From Cryptomeria japonica (lineage: Eukaryota > Streptophyta > Pinopsida > Cupressales > Cupressaceae): a stretch of 60,000 nt of DNA. The notes below the pieces were generated by a model. The model saw only the letters and a program-made list of their open reading frames with translations. It was not told the origin of the DNA and did not search any database. Where the stretch lies: positions 143,503,349 to 143,563,348 of the forward strand of contig NC_081410.1 of NCBI RefSeq assembly GCF_030272615.1. The letters are read 5' to 3'. Both the position numbers and the translations under genes were made by a program. Shown here one piece after another: positions 1 through 9,638 of the stretch (position 1 is its first letter; each line of letters starts with the position of its first letter).

Positions 1-598
1 GTTGGATAAGCCATTTAAAAGGTCCAAAAAGTTTTGATTGAAGAAGACAAAAACTGAGTTTTTCTTTGGATTTTCAATATAGACAATTCTAGTTTTTAAG
101 TGAAAATAATATTGTGGTTCAATCTTCAAATCTGTGCGTTTGAAAGATTAGCAGTCTTTGTCGGGATATATGCTTATGCGCTTAATATATTTTCTTCATT
201 ACCATCTTTATCTTAGTTTGTGGATTCATTGATTTTCTTTATTTAAATAGTACTTCATAGTTGTTCAAATGCCTTTGACCCTCCTTGTCCTGTGAGACAT
301 GAGCGAGAATCGATCAACTTTTTCATTACTTTGAGTATTATGGATGGAATAAATTTTATGTTGAATGAATGCGTACAAAGATAGAGTTTGTGAGCTTCAT
401 ACTATTAAATAGATATTTTTCAGCATTACTTTGTGTTGACAAATTAATGTGGAAGCCTTTCTCACTTTCTGGTTAAAAGTGTGTTTGTTTCTTGAGTAAC
501 TTGCATAAACATTTATTGAACATCTTATGAGGAGTTGCACTCTTATGCAGAGGGTAAACCAAAGCTTGGTTCACCCAACTGTTGGTACATTTTCTTTT
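1..598. other. Unannotated AT-rich sequence
   Basis: No long open frame, LTR end, tandem repeat or recognisable domain is visible here. The sequence is mixed AT-rich DNA without strong codon structure. It may be old repeat or flanking intergenic DNA. Confidence 0.4.
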
Positions 599-668
599 TC
601 ATAATGGGTGTGCAAGAGTCTTTATTTTAAAAACACATAAAAATTGAAGAAAAGACAAATCTGTTAAC

Positions 669-935
669 CAACACACACACACACACACACATACATATGT
701 GTATGTGTATGTGTATGTATATGTGTATATATATGTATATACATATATACACATATATGTATACACACACACATACATACATACATACATATATGTGTGT
801 GTGTGTGTATGCACACACACACACACAGAGATATATATATATATGTATAGATATGTATATATATGTATATATATATGTGCATATGTATATATATAGATAT
901 GTATATGTGTATATATATGCGTGTGTGTGTGTATA
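669..935. repeat. Compound CA/TG and TATG microsatellite
   Basis: This stretch alternates runs of (CA)n, (TG)n, (TATG)n and (TA)n with almost no other sequence. It gives several artificial open frames rich in Tyr, Val, Cys, His and Thr on both strands, which should not be read as genes. It directly abuts the first satellite unit on its right. Confidence 0.95.
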
Positions 936-2887
936 AGAACAATCCGTCTGATCCTACAGGGTTGTATTGTGGCACTCTAAAAAATCTTCTCTCAGTTTCG
1001 GTAGACTTGGACCCAATTGCTTGTGGCAACACTTTCTCGGTTGCGACAAAAACTGTCAGATGAGTTCAATGAAAAGTTGCACAATGCCCCATCTTTCAAT
1101 CTGTTCATCACGGCACCAAACCGTTAGTTCGTACGCATCGGGGTGGCTAGGTTTATGCTAGAAATGCCTTCTTTTTTCTCTCCAACTTGCTCGATCATTG
1201 CAGGCCACACCCTAGCAGCGAAATCGCCTAAGTGCTCAAATTGCTCAAAGTTGTCAATATTCGGCATCACGTTTCTTGGCCCTTGTTAATCATAAGAACA
1301 ATTCATTTGATTCCATGGGGTTGTGTTTTGGCACTCTAAAAAAGCCTCTCTCGGTTTCGGTAGACTCGGATCCTGTTGCTTGTGGTGACACTTTCTTGGT
1401 TGCAACAAAAAGCATTAGATGAGTTCAATGAAAAGTTGCACAATGCCCCATCTCTCAATCCGCTCGTTGCGGCACCGAACTGTCAGCTTGTACGCATCGG
1501 GGTGGCCGGGTTTACACTAGGAATTCCTTCTTTTTTCTCTCCAACTCGCCCGATCGTTGCGGTCCACACCCTAGCAGCGAAATCGCCCAAGTGCTCAAAT
1601 TGCTCAAAGTTGTCAATATTCGGCATCGCATTTCTCAGTGCCCGTTAATCATAATAACAATCTGTCTAATCCTGCGGGGTCATGTTGTGGCACTCTAAAA
1701 AAGCCTATCTCGATTTCTATAGACTCGGATCTAGTTGCTTGTGGCAACACTTTCTCAGTTGCGACAAAGAGCATCAGATGAGTTCAATGAAAAGTTGCAC
1801 AATGCCCCATCTTTCAATCCGCTCATTGCAACACTGAACCATCAGCTCGTACACATCGGGGTGGCCTTGTTTATGCTAGGAATGCCTTCTTTTTTCTCTC
1901 CAACTTGCCTGATCATTGCGGGACACACCCTAGCAATGAAATCGCCTAAGTGCTCAAATTGCTCAAAGTTGTCAATATTCGGCATCGCGTTTGTCAGCGT
2001 CTGCTAATCATAAGAATGATTTGTTTGATCCTGTGGGGTCGTGTTATGGCACTCTAAAAAAGCCTCTCTCGGTTTTGGTAGACTCAAATCCATTTGCTCG
2101 TGGCGACTCTTTCTCGGTTGCAACAAAAAGCGTTAGATGAGTTCAATGAAAAGTTGCACAATGCCCCATCTTTCAATCCGCTCATCGCGGCACCGAATCG
2201 TCAGCTCATATGCATCGGGGTGGCTGGGTGTATGCTAGGAATTCCTTCTTTTTTCTCTCTAACTCGCTCGATCGTTTCGGGCCACACCCTAGCAGTGAAA
2301 TTGCCTAAGTGCTCAAATTGCTCAAAGTTGTCAATATTCGACATCACGTTTGTTGGTGCCTGTTAATCATAAGAACGATCTGTCTGATCCTGCGGGGTTG
2401 TGTTATGGCACTCTAAAAAAGCATCTCTCGATTTTGGTAGACTTGGATCTAGTTTCTCATGGTGACTCTTTCTCAGTTGCGACAAAAAGCGTCAAATGAG
2501 TTCAATGAAAAGTTGCACAATGCCCCATCTTTCAATCCGCTCGTCGCGGCACCGAACCGTCAGCTCGTACGCATCGGGGTGGCTAGGTTTACACTAGGAA
2601 TGTCTTCTTTTTGCTCTGCAACTCGCCCAATCATTGCGGGCCACACCCTAGCAGCGAAATCGCCCAAGTGCTCAAATTGCTCAAAGTTGTCAATATTCGG
2701 CATCGCATTTCTCGGCGCCCGTTAATCATAAGAACGATCCGTTTGATCTTGTGGAGTCGTGTTGCGGCACTGAACCATCAGCTGGTACGTGTTGGGGTGG
2801 CCGAGTTTATGCTGGGAATGCCTTCTTTTTGCTCTCCAACTCGCCCAATCATTGCGGGCCACACCCTAGCAACGAAATCACTTAAGT
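936..2887 (+). repeat. Satellite-like tandem array, unit about 359 bp, 5 full units plus a deleted sixth
   Basis: Units begin near 936, 1294, 1653, 2012, 2371 and 2730 with a variant of AACGATCCGTCTGATCCTGC. Each then carries the shared block GGCACTCTAAAAAAGCCTCT and later GAGTTCAATGAAAAGTTGCA, and spacing is about 359 bp. The sixth unit lacks roughly 200 internal bases, jumping from its start into the ACCGTCAGCTCGTACGCATC-like block, and ends near 2887. Units differ by scattered substitutions, many C/T or G/A. Units 2 to 5 each hold an open frame of 88-90 codons at the same place (1376-1648, 1735-2007, 2094-2366, 2459-2725). Because 359 is not a multiple of three, these frames do not join. 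The array could be a young satellite or an amplified piece of a larger element; I do not recognise the encoded peptide. Confidence 0.92.
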
Positions 2888-3242
2888 GCATGCATTATAT
2901 GAATATAAGTTTATGGGCTATGCAATTTTTTTAAAATGGGTATTGGTTCAATGGTGTCTTACATTGTCTAATTTTGGCTCTTTCCATGTTTCCTTTATAT
3001 AGTCTTATTTGGACTATCACTATTGAATTTGTGTTGATCTCCATAAGCTTGTGTCTTGGATTACAAACACATATTTAGGTTCAAAGCTTAAGTAACAATA
3101 AACTTTGTGCAATTATTCATCTAATCATTTGTACTACAATTATGGATAACCATGATAAATGCTTTGCATTAACTAAAAAGCTACAAATCCATGCAACATT
3201 GTATACCATTAAAACTATCAAATATATCCAATACAAACAAAT
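2888..3242. other. Unannotated spacer
   Basis: This spacer separates the satellite array from the 109-bp triplicate. I see no coding frame or structured repeat in it. Confidence 0.4.
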
Positions 3243-3551
3243 AGGCTTTCCAAAAACCATATGGACTTAGAATTTCACATATTCATAAAACAAAACATAT
3301 GTTCAAAATTTCTATAAAGGCATACAACATGATATCTAATAAAGTGAAACAGGGGCTTGCCAAAAGCCATATGGACATAGAATGTCACATATTCGTAATA
3401 CAAAACATATGTTCAAATTTGCCATATAGGCATACAACATGGTATCAATAAAGTCAAATAGGAGCTTGCCAAAAGCCATATGACAATAGAATATCACATA
3501 TTTGTAATACAAAACATATGTTCAAAATTTCCATATAGGCATACAACATAG
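3243..3551 (+). repeat. Tandem triplicate, unit about 109 bp
   Basis: Three successive copies begin near 3243, 3352 and 3461. Each has GGCTTGCCAAAAGCCATATG or a close variant, then a TCACATATTCGTAATAC-like block, then AAACATATGTTCAAA, and ends with GGCATACAACAT. They are diverged by substitutions and small indels. The array lies just downstream of the minus-strand broken gene, so it could be in its 3' flank. Confidence 0.85.
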
Positions 3552-4290
3552 GACCCTATTCTATTCATTTCCCTCTAGGGGAAGGAAACAGATCATGAGA
3601 TATCTTTGCCTATCGAGGGGATGTAGATGTATATGATGCAGGTGTCTTTTGAGTACGTCCACTTGACCTCCTCTCTAGACTTTTTTGTAACTCCACCTAA
3701 TACAATGAAAAGAATGATGTTAGCATATACAAAAATTGAATTTTAGAATGACATATAATAGAATAGTCACTTACCGCATACAAATAATCATGATGTTCAT
3801 CCACAACAGGTGCATGTTCATGATCTGGAGTGACAAGCCCCTTCTATAAGCATCACAATATAAATTAAACTAAATACAAGTGTCATTAAAATTTTCAATA
3901 ACATATTATTAAGATAACAAATGTAATGTTAAATTTACTAAATTTACAAATATGTCTAATCCTTTTGTTAAAGCAGTTGAACTTGCTACTACTGCAACAA
4001 CACCATGCTCCATTGATGCACAGATAGCAGGAGGAGTCTCCGATGTCAACATCTGAAAATTAAACAAAGTATATTGATTAATCACCAAAACTATCTATAT
4101 TATTTAATAACAACATTAAAGATAAATTGTTTACCTAGGTGAAAGATTGTCGATGAAATACACTATAAGGTGTTGATGTTGAAGCTCTAGCATCAAACTA
4201 TTTGACATCCAAAACGAGTAATTAGAAAATCATTCACATAAGGTTCAACTATCTACATATAATAATTATATTTCTTCACTCGTTGTATAC

Positions 4291-5290
4291 CTGTGGAGTC
4301 AACGAAGTAGTGAAAAAGGGTGTTGCAGGAATGTTGCTAGTATTGTGAACACTTTGACCTAGGTATCAATGCCAAATGTTTCGTTTAGCAAGGATTCTGT
4401 CATGACAATGTTCTCTGTAGAAAACTCCGCTCGTGCACGTGCATTCTTAAAACTATTAGGATCATAAGTACAAAGAGAACCACAAGATCAACAAAAATGA
4501 GCTGGAATTCGATGCCTAGAAGAATCAACATCATCACTCACATCACCCTCTACTAGAGGCCTAGCATACTGTATAAGGTTCTGAGTGAGTGAGATAATAG
4601 AGTCTAGAGTTTTGACCTCAATACTCTCCTTCACAATGGAAGGAATAATAACATGCTCCACCATAGGTCTAGCCAAGGGTCTTGGTGGGAGATTTGGATC
4701 ACGCTGTGCACCCTCTCTATCATGCGAGGAACCCCCAACTCTACCTTGGAAATCTAGAAAATCAAAATAGTTTCGGATCTCATTCAGGACAAACTCATAG
4801 TACAATTTTCTCAAAAAGTATTGGGGCACCTTATGATTATTGCATGGGGGCTGATCAAATACCATCCACCACCTATCCGAAATTTTTTTCTTAATCCCTT
4901 CATGATGACACTAATGAATAGGGAATCTCCTACATCCAAGGTGTAAAGGTTGATTCATTCGGGGGTCCGTAAAAAGAGCACACAAGTCAAATTTATTAAT
5001 TTTCTTTTTCTTCACTGCCGCATATGATAGTTTGTCAGCATAAAATTGCTTTTGTTCTTCCTTCTTACGGGACCAAAAATTTATTTGCCCACTCACAGAT
5101 TGTATGTGAGATACAATAGACTGCAAAGAAATGGCAAGGTTTGTCCTATGGGAGTTTGTTCTAGTGGGATCTTTTAGCCTTGTGATTAAACCTTCAAGCT
5201 CTTTTTGGCTATTTTCTATTTGACCTAATAGGTTTTCTTGTGTACGTATGGGATGCTTGGGATTGTAGGAGGTTTTTGATGTGCTTCTTC
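4291..5290 (-). pseudogene. Main exon of the broken minus-strand gene
   Basis: One reading frame runs on the minus strand from about 5290 to 4360, interrupted by a TAG at 4911 and a TGA at 4488. The upstream half has a lysine-rich stretch (SRKKEEQKQFYADKL) and ends near the TAG. The downstream half begins around SDRWWMVFDQPPCNNHKVPQ, followed by a segment rich in Tyr, Phe and Leu and then an acidic, proline-containing tail. Its 3' end at 4291 is a consensus donor (CAG then GTATAC), reached in another frame after a one-base shift near 4370. No catalytic motif or named domain is evident to me. Confidence 0.45.
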
Positions 5291-5361
5291 TTCAATATGG
5301 TCTTCATGAGGAGGTGATTGATGTGCTTCTTCTTCAATATGGTCTGAATGAGGAGGTGATT
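5278..5361 (-). repeat. 42-bp in-frame tandem duplication
   Basis: Two adjacent 42-bp copies (5278-5319 and 5320-5361) differ at only two positions. Read on the minus strand they encode a 14-residue acidic unit with the core HIEEEAHQSPPH. The length is a multiple of three, which fits duplication inside a coding exon. Confidence 0.8.
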
Positions 5362-5663
5362 GAGTGTTTTCAACATTTTCTTGTCTAATCTCATTTCTTG
5401 ATAATGAAAATAAATTTAAATCAATACACCTAGTTTAATCTTCAAATTAATAAAAAAATGACAATAAGAAAATAAAAAACACATACCTCTTCGAGCTCTT
5501 CGATGGCGTGGTGACATTTTGATGAGAGATGGACAACTTAGTGCCCAATTTCAAGCTTTTGCAAAGGGCGAGCGAAAGAAAATGGCACCCAAAATTGCCA
5601 AAATGTGGGTTTGGAATGCAGAATGCATCCAAAATGCGGAGCAGGGTTTTTTTGAAGTTTACA

Positions 5664-5778
5664 ATGCACATAAGGTGCACGCCTTATAAGGCATGTGCAC
5701 TATAGGGCTTGGCGCACCAAGCCTATAGTGTGAGTGCCCTATAGTGCATGTGCCTTATAAGGCATGCGCCTTATGCAC
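5664..5778. repeat. Cluster of strong inverted repeats
   Basis: Three adjoining palindromic segments can each form a hairpin. At 5675-5700 GTGCACGCCTTATAAGGC continues to ATGTGCAC. At 5698-5730 CACTATAGGGCTTGG pairs with CCAAGCCTATAGTG around CGCA. At 5744-5778 GCCTTATAAGGC is again flanked by GTGCAT and GCAC arms. The cluster sits between the broken gene and the truncated 5' end of the G1 LTR. It might be a MITE-like remnant or part of the rearrangement junction. Confidence 0.75.
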
Positions 5779-5837
5779 TTTTTTAATTTTTTTTGAAGCA
5801 TGGAACCTTTTTGGTACCACAACTTCATGCATATACC

Positions 5838-7166
5838 CTTATTTACGTTGCAATCCTGGTTTGAGTTGTCGTTATGACATATGGTTTTTATACCCCTTGG
5901 TGAGGTGTTATTGTGTAATCCTATTGATGTGATCTGTTGTGTGTTATGTTCCAAAGGTCAATCCTGGGTTATTGATTTGTGCATTCTTCACCTGTATTTT
6001 GTCAGGATTAGATATGGCTGTCAGTTTCACCATAGGGTTCTCATAGAGAGACCGTACCTGATAGTGTCCTATGAGAGAGTGGCTTTCGAGTGGGGACCGC
6101 ACTCAAAGTGGTTGGCAGGATAATCCCTCAAAAGTTAGTTAATAAGTGATAATCTAAAAATTGATTAGGGGGTGGGTAGTTATAATTTTAATTAAGATAT
6201 TGCACCCCGCACATGGTTGAGTGCTCGTATAGGCTCAAGGTATAGTGGGAAGGCCTATAATGGCAAACTTACCACCTTGTCTTAATGAAAGGTTGGTAGG
6301 GTCCACATGATGCTTAGATGGAGCCAGGAGTTTGGGAAAGGTTGCCAGGATAACCCAGGATGGGGGCCAGGACCTATGGAGGCCTACCTAGGGTAACCAA
6401 CTTAAGCCATGTGATGACACTCTCTCTTTAGGGTTAGTAGTATTTTGTGAGTCAAGCCACATGAGTATAGTGGAGTCATGTTCTACTATTGTACTTGTCT
6501 TGTTTTTCTTGCTTGAGGGTCTTCTGCTATCTCCTAGCATGGTGGGGTGGTTCTATTTTGGGATCACATGGTCGGGTAGTAGTGCCACTTCCCATTGGAT
6601 ATTCCGGTTCGTACCTTCATGCGAGGATTGGCTTCGCTGGTGTACCTTTGGTTTGTGATTCATGTATCAACTCATGTTCATGATTATTGTACCTTTGAGA
6701 CCCATGTGGTCATTGTATCAGTAATCTATGTAACCTTGGCATTGTAATTATGTATTTCATTTGTGCTATTGGAAGCCATGTAATTATTGAATACTATAAT
6801 CTTAATTCAGTTGAATGTATGTTATTTCAGTTATCTTTATTCGTATGTGTAAATGCTTCATTGAAAATAAATATATTATATCACTTTAAATCTTTCAATG
6901 TGAAATTCAGTTTATGAATATGAATTAATTAATTGCAATTGAGTTTCCTAATTAGATGGGTGATTGGATTAACATTATGATGTTGTTTTAGTTACGAAGT
7001 AATCTTCGTTGGCAACCCTTTAGGATGTCATTGTTAGACTTCCACTTGTGTTAATAAACATGCAATGTAATAATTAGTGCACTTAATCTTTTAAAAAAAA
7101 ATTTATTTCACCCTTAAGTTGCCTTGTAGTGTTGCATTCCTTTAGGGTTCCCGACAGGGCATTACA
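5838..7166 (+). repeat. G1 5' LTR, 5'-truncated
   Basis: This region aligns along its whole length with 21487-22814, the last third of the 3' LTR, with only scattered substitutions, and it ends in the same GCATTACA. Similarity stops abruptly at 5838, where the 3' LTR continues leftward for another 2.7 kb. Short open frames seen in both LTR copies (for example 5881-6123 and 21515-21772) simply mirror each other and are not evidence of genes. Confidence 0.93.
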
Positions 7167-7168
7167 TT

Positions 7169-7180
7169 TGGTATTAGAGC
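7169..7180 (+). other. G1 primer-binding site
   Basis: TGGTATTAGAGC lies two bases after the LTR end CA. It matches the usual plant site TGGTATCAGAGC, complementary to the 3' end of initiator-Met tRNA, with one C-to-T change. It primes minus-strand DNA synthesis in this class of element. Confidence 0.88.
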
Positions 7181-7319
7181 CCAAGTTTCAACACTGGGTA
7201 CTCTGGGATTATAGTGAGCCCATTCAGCATGACCTTTTGTGTAGATCTTAGTGTTTGTGTTTCCCTTGTTTTATCCTTGCCGTAGATCTGAACCATTTTC
7301 TCTTTTGCAGTGTTAGGTC

Positions 7320-7604
7320 ATGGCTAAGAAAGCTAGGGGAGTTGGTCATGTTGGTAGCCACAATAGAGGCAGAGGTGGGGGACAGGGTCGAGGTTTAGAC
7401 TGCCATAGTTCTTCACCACTACCCACTCATGTGAGTGTGGAGCAGGAGCAGTCTATTCATCAGGATGAACATCATATAGAAGAGCAGGTTCTCGAAAGGG
7501 AAGAGCTGAGACCAATGTTTCAGGAGGATCTAGCCAGGCTAGGCCCTAGGCCTGAGGGCGAGCAGTCAATCCATGCTCAGGTTGGGGAGTCACATCAGCA
7601 AGTT

Positions 7605-7646
<42 letters not shown>

Positions 7647-7724
7647 CTCCCAGAATGAGGGAGGTCCCAGCTAATCAAAACCCAGCTCCCATGGGTCACA
7701 TTAGGGACTTGATGAGGACCAAAT
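7320..7724 (+). pseudogene. gag: G1 gag, N-terminal part (split by C1)
   Basis: The frame starts at ATG 7320 with a basic Gly/Arg-rich N-terminus (GRGGGQGRG) followed by a Gln/Glu/His-rich segment. It reads into a (GA)n run that encodes alternating Arg-Glu, and meets a TGA at 7656. The gag frame then continues in sequence only as far as 7724, where C1 begins; the continuation is at 14437. The Arg-Glu run and its slippage probably account for the frame change. Gag forms the capsid-like particle in the cytoplasm. Confidence 0.7.
7607..7644 (+). repeat. (GA)n microsatellite inside G1 gag
   Basis: An uninterrupted run of about 19 GA units lies within the gag reading frame and codes for alternating Arg and Glu. 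Expansion here would readily cause frameshifts. Confidence 0.95.
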
Positions 7725-8783
7725 TGTTTGATCCTGGAGGCAACTGAGAGGGGGGGTGAATCAGTTGTCAAATAAATTCAAACCAAAAACAACTTAACTC
7801 AACTTAATGCTTAATACTGGTAAACAAAACTTTAATGCCAGTAGACAGTTTATCAGTTTATTGCAGTACTGGTAAAGAATAATGCATGAAACAGAAAGAT
7901 AATAACATCCACAACACATAACATCAATATTTGTACGTGTAAACCCTGTAAGGGGAAAAACCACGGTGGGAAACCTTACCCACAATTAGATGATACTACT
8001 GCAGATAGTATGTGTATACAAATGGGGTCTGCACATGCAGAAAGGCCAAGCGCCTAGAGCTCACTTCTCAAACACAAAGTGGGAGTCACACTGACTACAA
8101 TTGGATGATTAAATCCAATAATGATGTACTGCTCAAAATAGCATCTTCACATGCTGGATTCAATATCGGTGTAGTTCTGATTGCCTTCACAAAAACCTTC
8201 CTTCAACCTTCAAATGATGTCTACGTGTATAGCTCTGCTTATTGTCGCATATACTGAATTATTATTCTTTCTTTGATCGCATATCAATCTTACAAATAAG
8301 ATCTTACATTTATACCATAACCTAAGACCAATTTTAGTAGGTCAGCTCTAAAAGATATTACAATAAAAACAATTTACAAGTAAATCAATAACCGATGCAA
8401 TATCCGATTCAACATGTCATCTTAATGCATTTACAACAATAATAAATCATCTCAATAGTGTGTCGTGCTGATCTGGAATAGATAAGCCTGCTGGTGCTTA
8501 TTCTGGACCTATTTGCTAGTAACAACAAATATGAAAACTCGAATATACCAACGAACAAATCTCCAAGACAAAGTTTCAAAATGATGTCTTTGATATAACC
8601 AAGTGTTTTCCATATCAATCCAAGTGCCAGTGAACAATATATCATGCCGGTGTATTAGATACCAGTGACTGTGCATAAAGCCACTTGCTTGCCGGTGAAC
8701 ATTGACTATGCTCCAAAGTGCCAAAGTTGATAAGTGTTAGTAGGTGTTGACATCAATGACAAAACCATACCAAAATACCAACA
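7725..8783 (-). repeat. C1 3' LTR
   Basis: About 1,059 bp, nearly identical to 13373-14436. In element orientation it begins TGTTGGTATTTTGG and ends in CA. Open frames found in both LTRs (8012-8257 and 13665-13910) are mirror copies and not genes. Confidence 0.95.
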
Positions 8784-8798
8784 ATCTCCCCCTTTGAC
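8784..8798 (-). other. C1 polypurine tract
   Basis: On the minus strand GTCAAAGGGGGAGAT directly precedes the LTR start TGTTGG, the usual plus-strand primer of copia elements. Similar CTCCCCCT tracts recur at about 8955, 9007 and 9083, giving several purine-rich runs in the 386-bp untranslated stretch between RNase H and the LTR. Confidence 0.85.
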
Positions 8799-9169
8799 AT
8801 TGATGAAAACACAAGATGGAAAAACCATCAAAGTGCTAAAACAGAAATGCCAAATACCAAAAACCAACAATCTCCCAAAAGAGATCATAACTAGAAATCA
8901 AAATTCAGATAGAGAGTAATCAATCTCTCCAACAATATCTCCCCAAAGTAACAATCTCTCCCCCTGGGAGTAACATGTGTTTTCCTTGTGTTTTTCCATA
9001 TCAATCTCTCCCCCTTTGACATCAAATGCCAAAGCAATACAAAAACCGGATTAAAATACAAAATACCAACTTTTCCAACTACTCCCCCTGAGAAGTAGCT
9101 TTCCTCATCAAGGCTGGAATAAAAAGATTTCTCTGTTAATTCTATCGGTTGATGACAAACATCATCTGT

Positions 9170-9638
9170 CTAAGTCTCTAATGGTGGGGGTATGACCCCA
9201 AGATGATCTTTGAGATATTCAAAGGTTTCTTTAGGTAGAGGTTTAATGAAAATATCTGCAATCTTCTCTTTAGTATTCACATAAACCAGTTTTATTTCTT
9301 TTGCTTCAACATTCTCCCTTAGAAAATTCAGTTTGATAGAAACATGTTTGGTTTCAGAATGTAGTACTAGATTCTTAGATATATCAATTGTTGCAGTGTT
9401 ATCACAATAGATAGTTATAGGTTCCTTGCATTTTACCTTTATATCCTTCAACATTTGCTTAAGCCATAATACCCATGTACAGTTGGTTGCTGCCGCAACA
9501 TATTCTGAGTCAACTGTTGATAAAGATGTGCAACTTTGTTTCTTACTCAACCAAGAAAATTAATCCACTTCCAAGAAAAAATGCTCCACCGGTGGTGCTT
9601 TTTCTGTCATCCGTATCTCCTACCCAGTTTGCATCTGT
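9170..9638 (-). pseudogene. pol: C1 RNase H, C-terminal end of pol
   Basis: The minus-strand frame contains the copia RNase H signatures: a DDRKSTTG-type motif just upstream, then LSTVDSEYVAA, IYCDNTATIDISKN and the C-terminal ADIFIKPLPKETF. Relative to the upstream RT frame there is one extra T near 9562, inside the motif that normally reads SWLSKKQ, so the end of pol is shifted by one base. A stop also lies just before the TDANW motif near 9655. The domain degrades the RNA template during reverse transcription. The terminal CDS stop is at 9170. Confidence 0.88.

Larger units (their letters stand above)
3610..5517 (-). pseudogene. Broken multi-exon gene of unknown function
   Basis: A minus-strand gene model can be built from splice sites with matching phase. 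A short first exon (5487-5517) starts at an ATG at 5517 with a basic N-terminus (MSPRHRRARR) and donor GTATGT. A long exon follows (about 4291-5429), then exons 4135-4197, 3948-4052, 3775-3843 and 3610-3696, the last ending in TAG at 3610. Introns are 78-104 nt with GT...AG ends, and the last four exons are each whole numbers of codons. It is disabled by in-frame stops (TAG at 4911, TGA at 4488, TAG at the end of exon 4135-4197) and by frameshifts near 4370 and near 5290. I do not recognise the protein. Introns argue against a retrocopy; it could be a host gene relic or a transposon gene. Confidence 0.5.

Noticed and set aside
599-1032. Several overlapping open frames rich in Tyr, Val, Cys, His, Thr
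   Set aside because: They are translations of the CA/TG/TATG microsatellite and occur in many frames on both strands.
936-2887. CRISPR-like array
   Set aside because: Units are about 359 bp of continuous repeat without unique spacers, and the DNA is plant.
5881-6123. Open frame with a near-identical partner at 21515-21772
   Set aside because: Both lie in the two LTRs of G1; similarity reflects LTR duplication and not coding conservation.
8012-8257. Open frame with a near-identical partner at 13665-13910
   Set aside because: Both lie in the C1 LTRs, antisense to the element.
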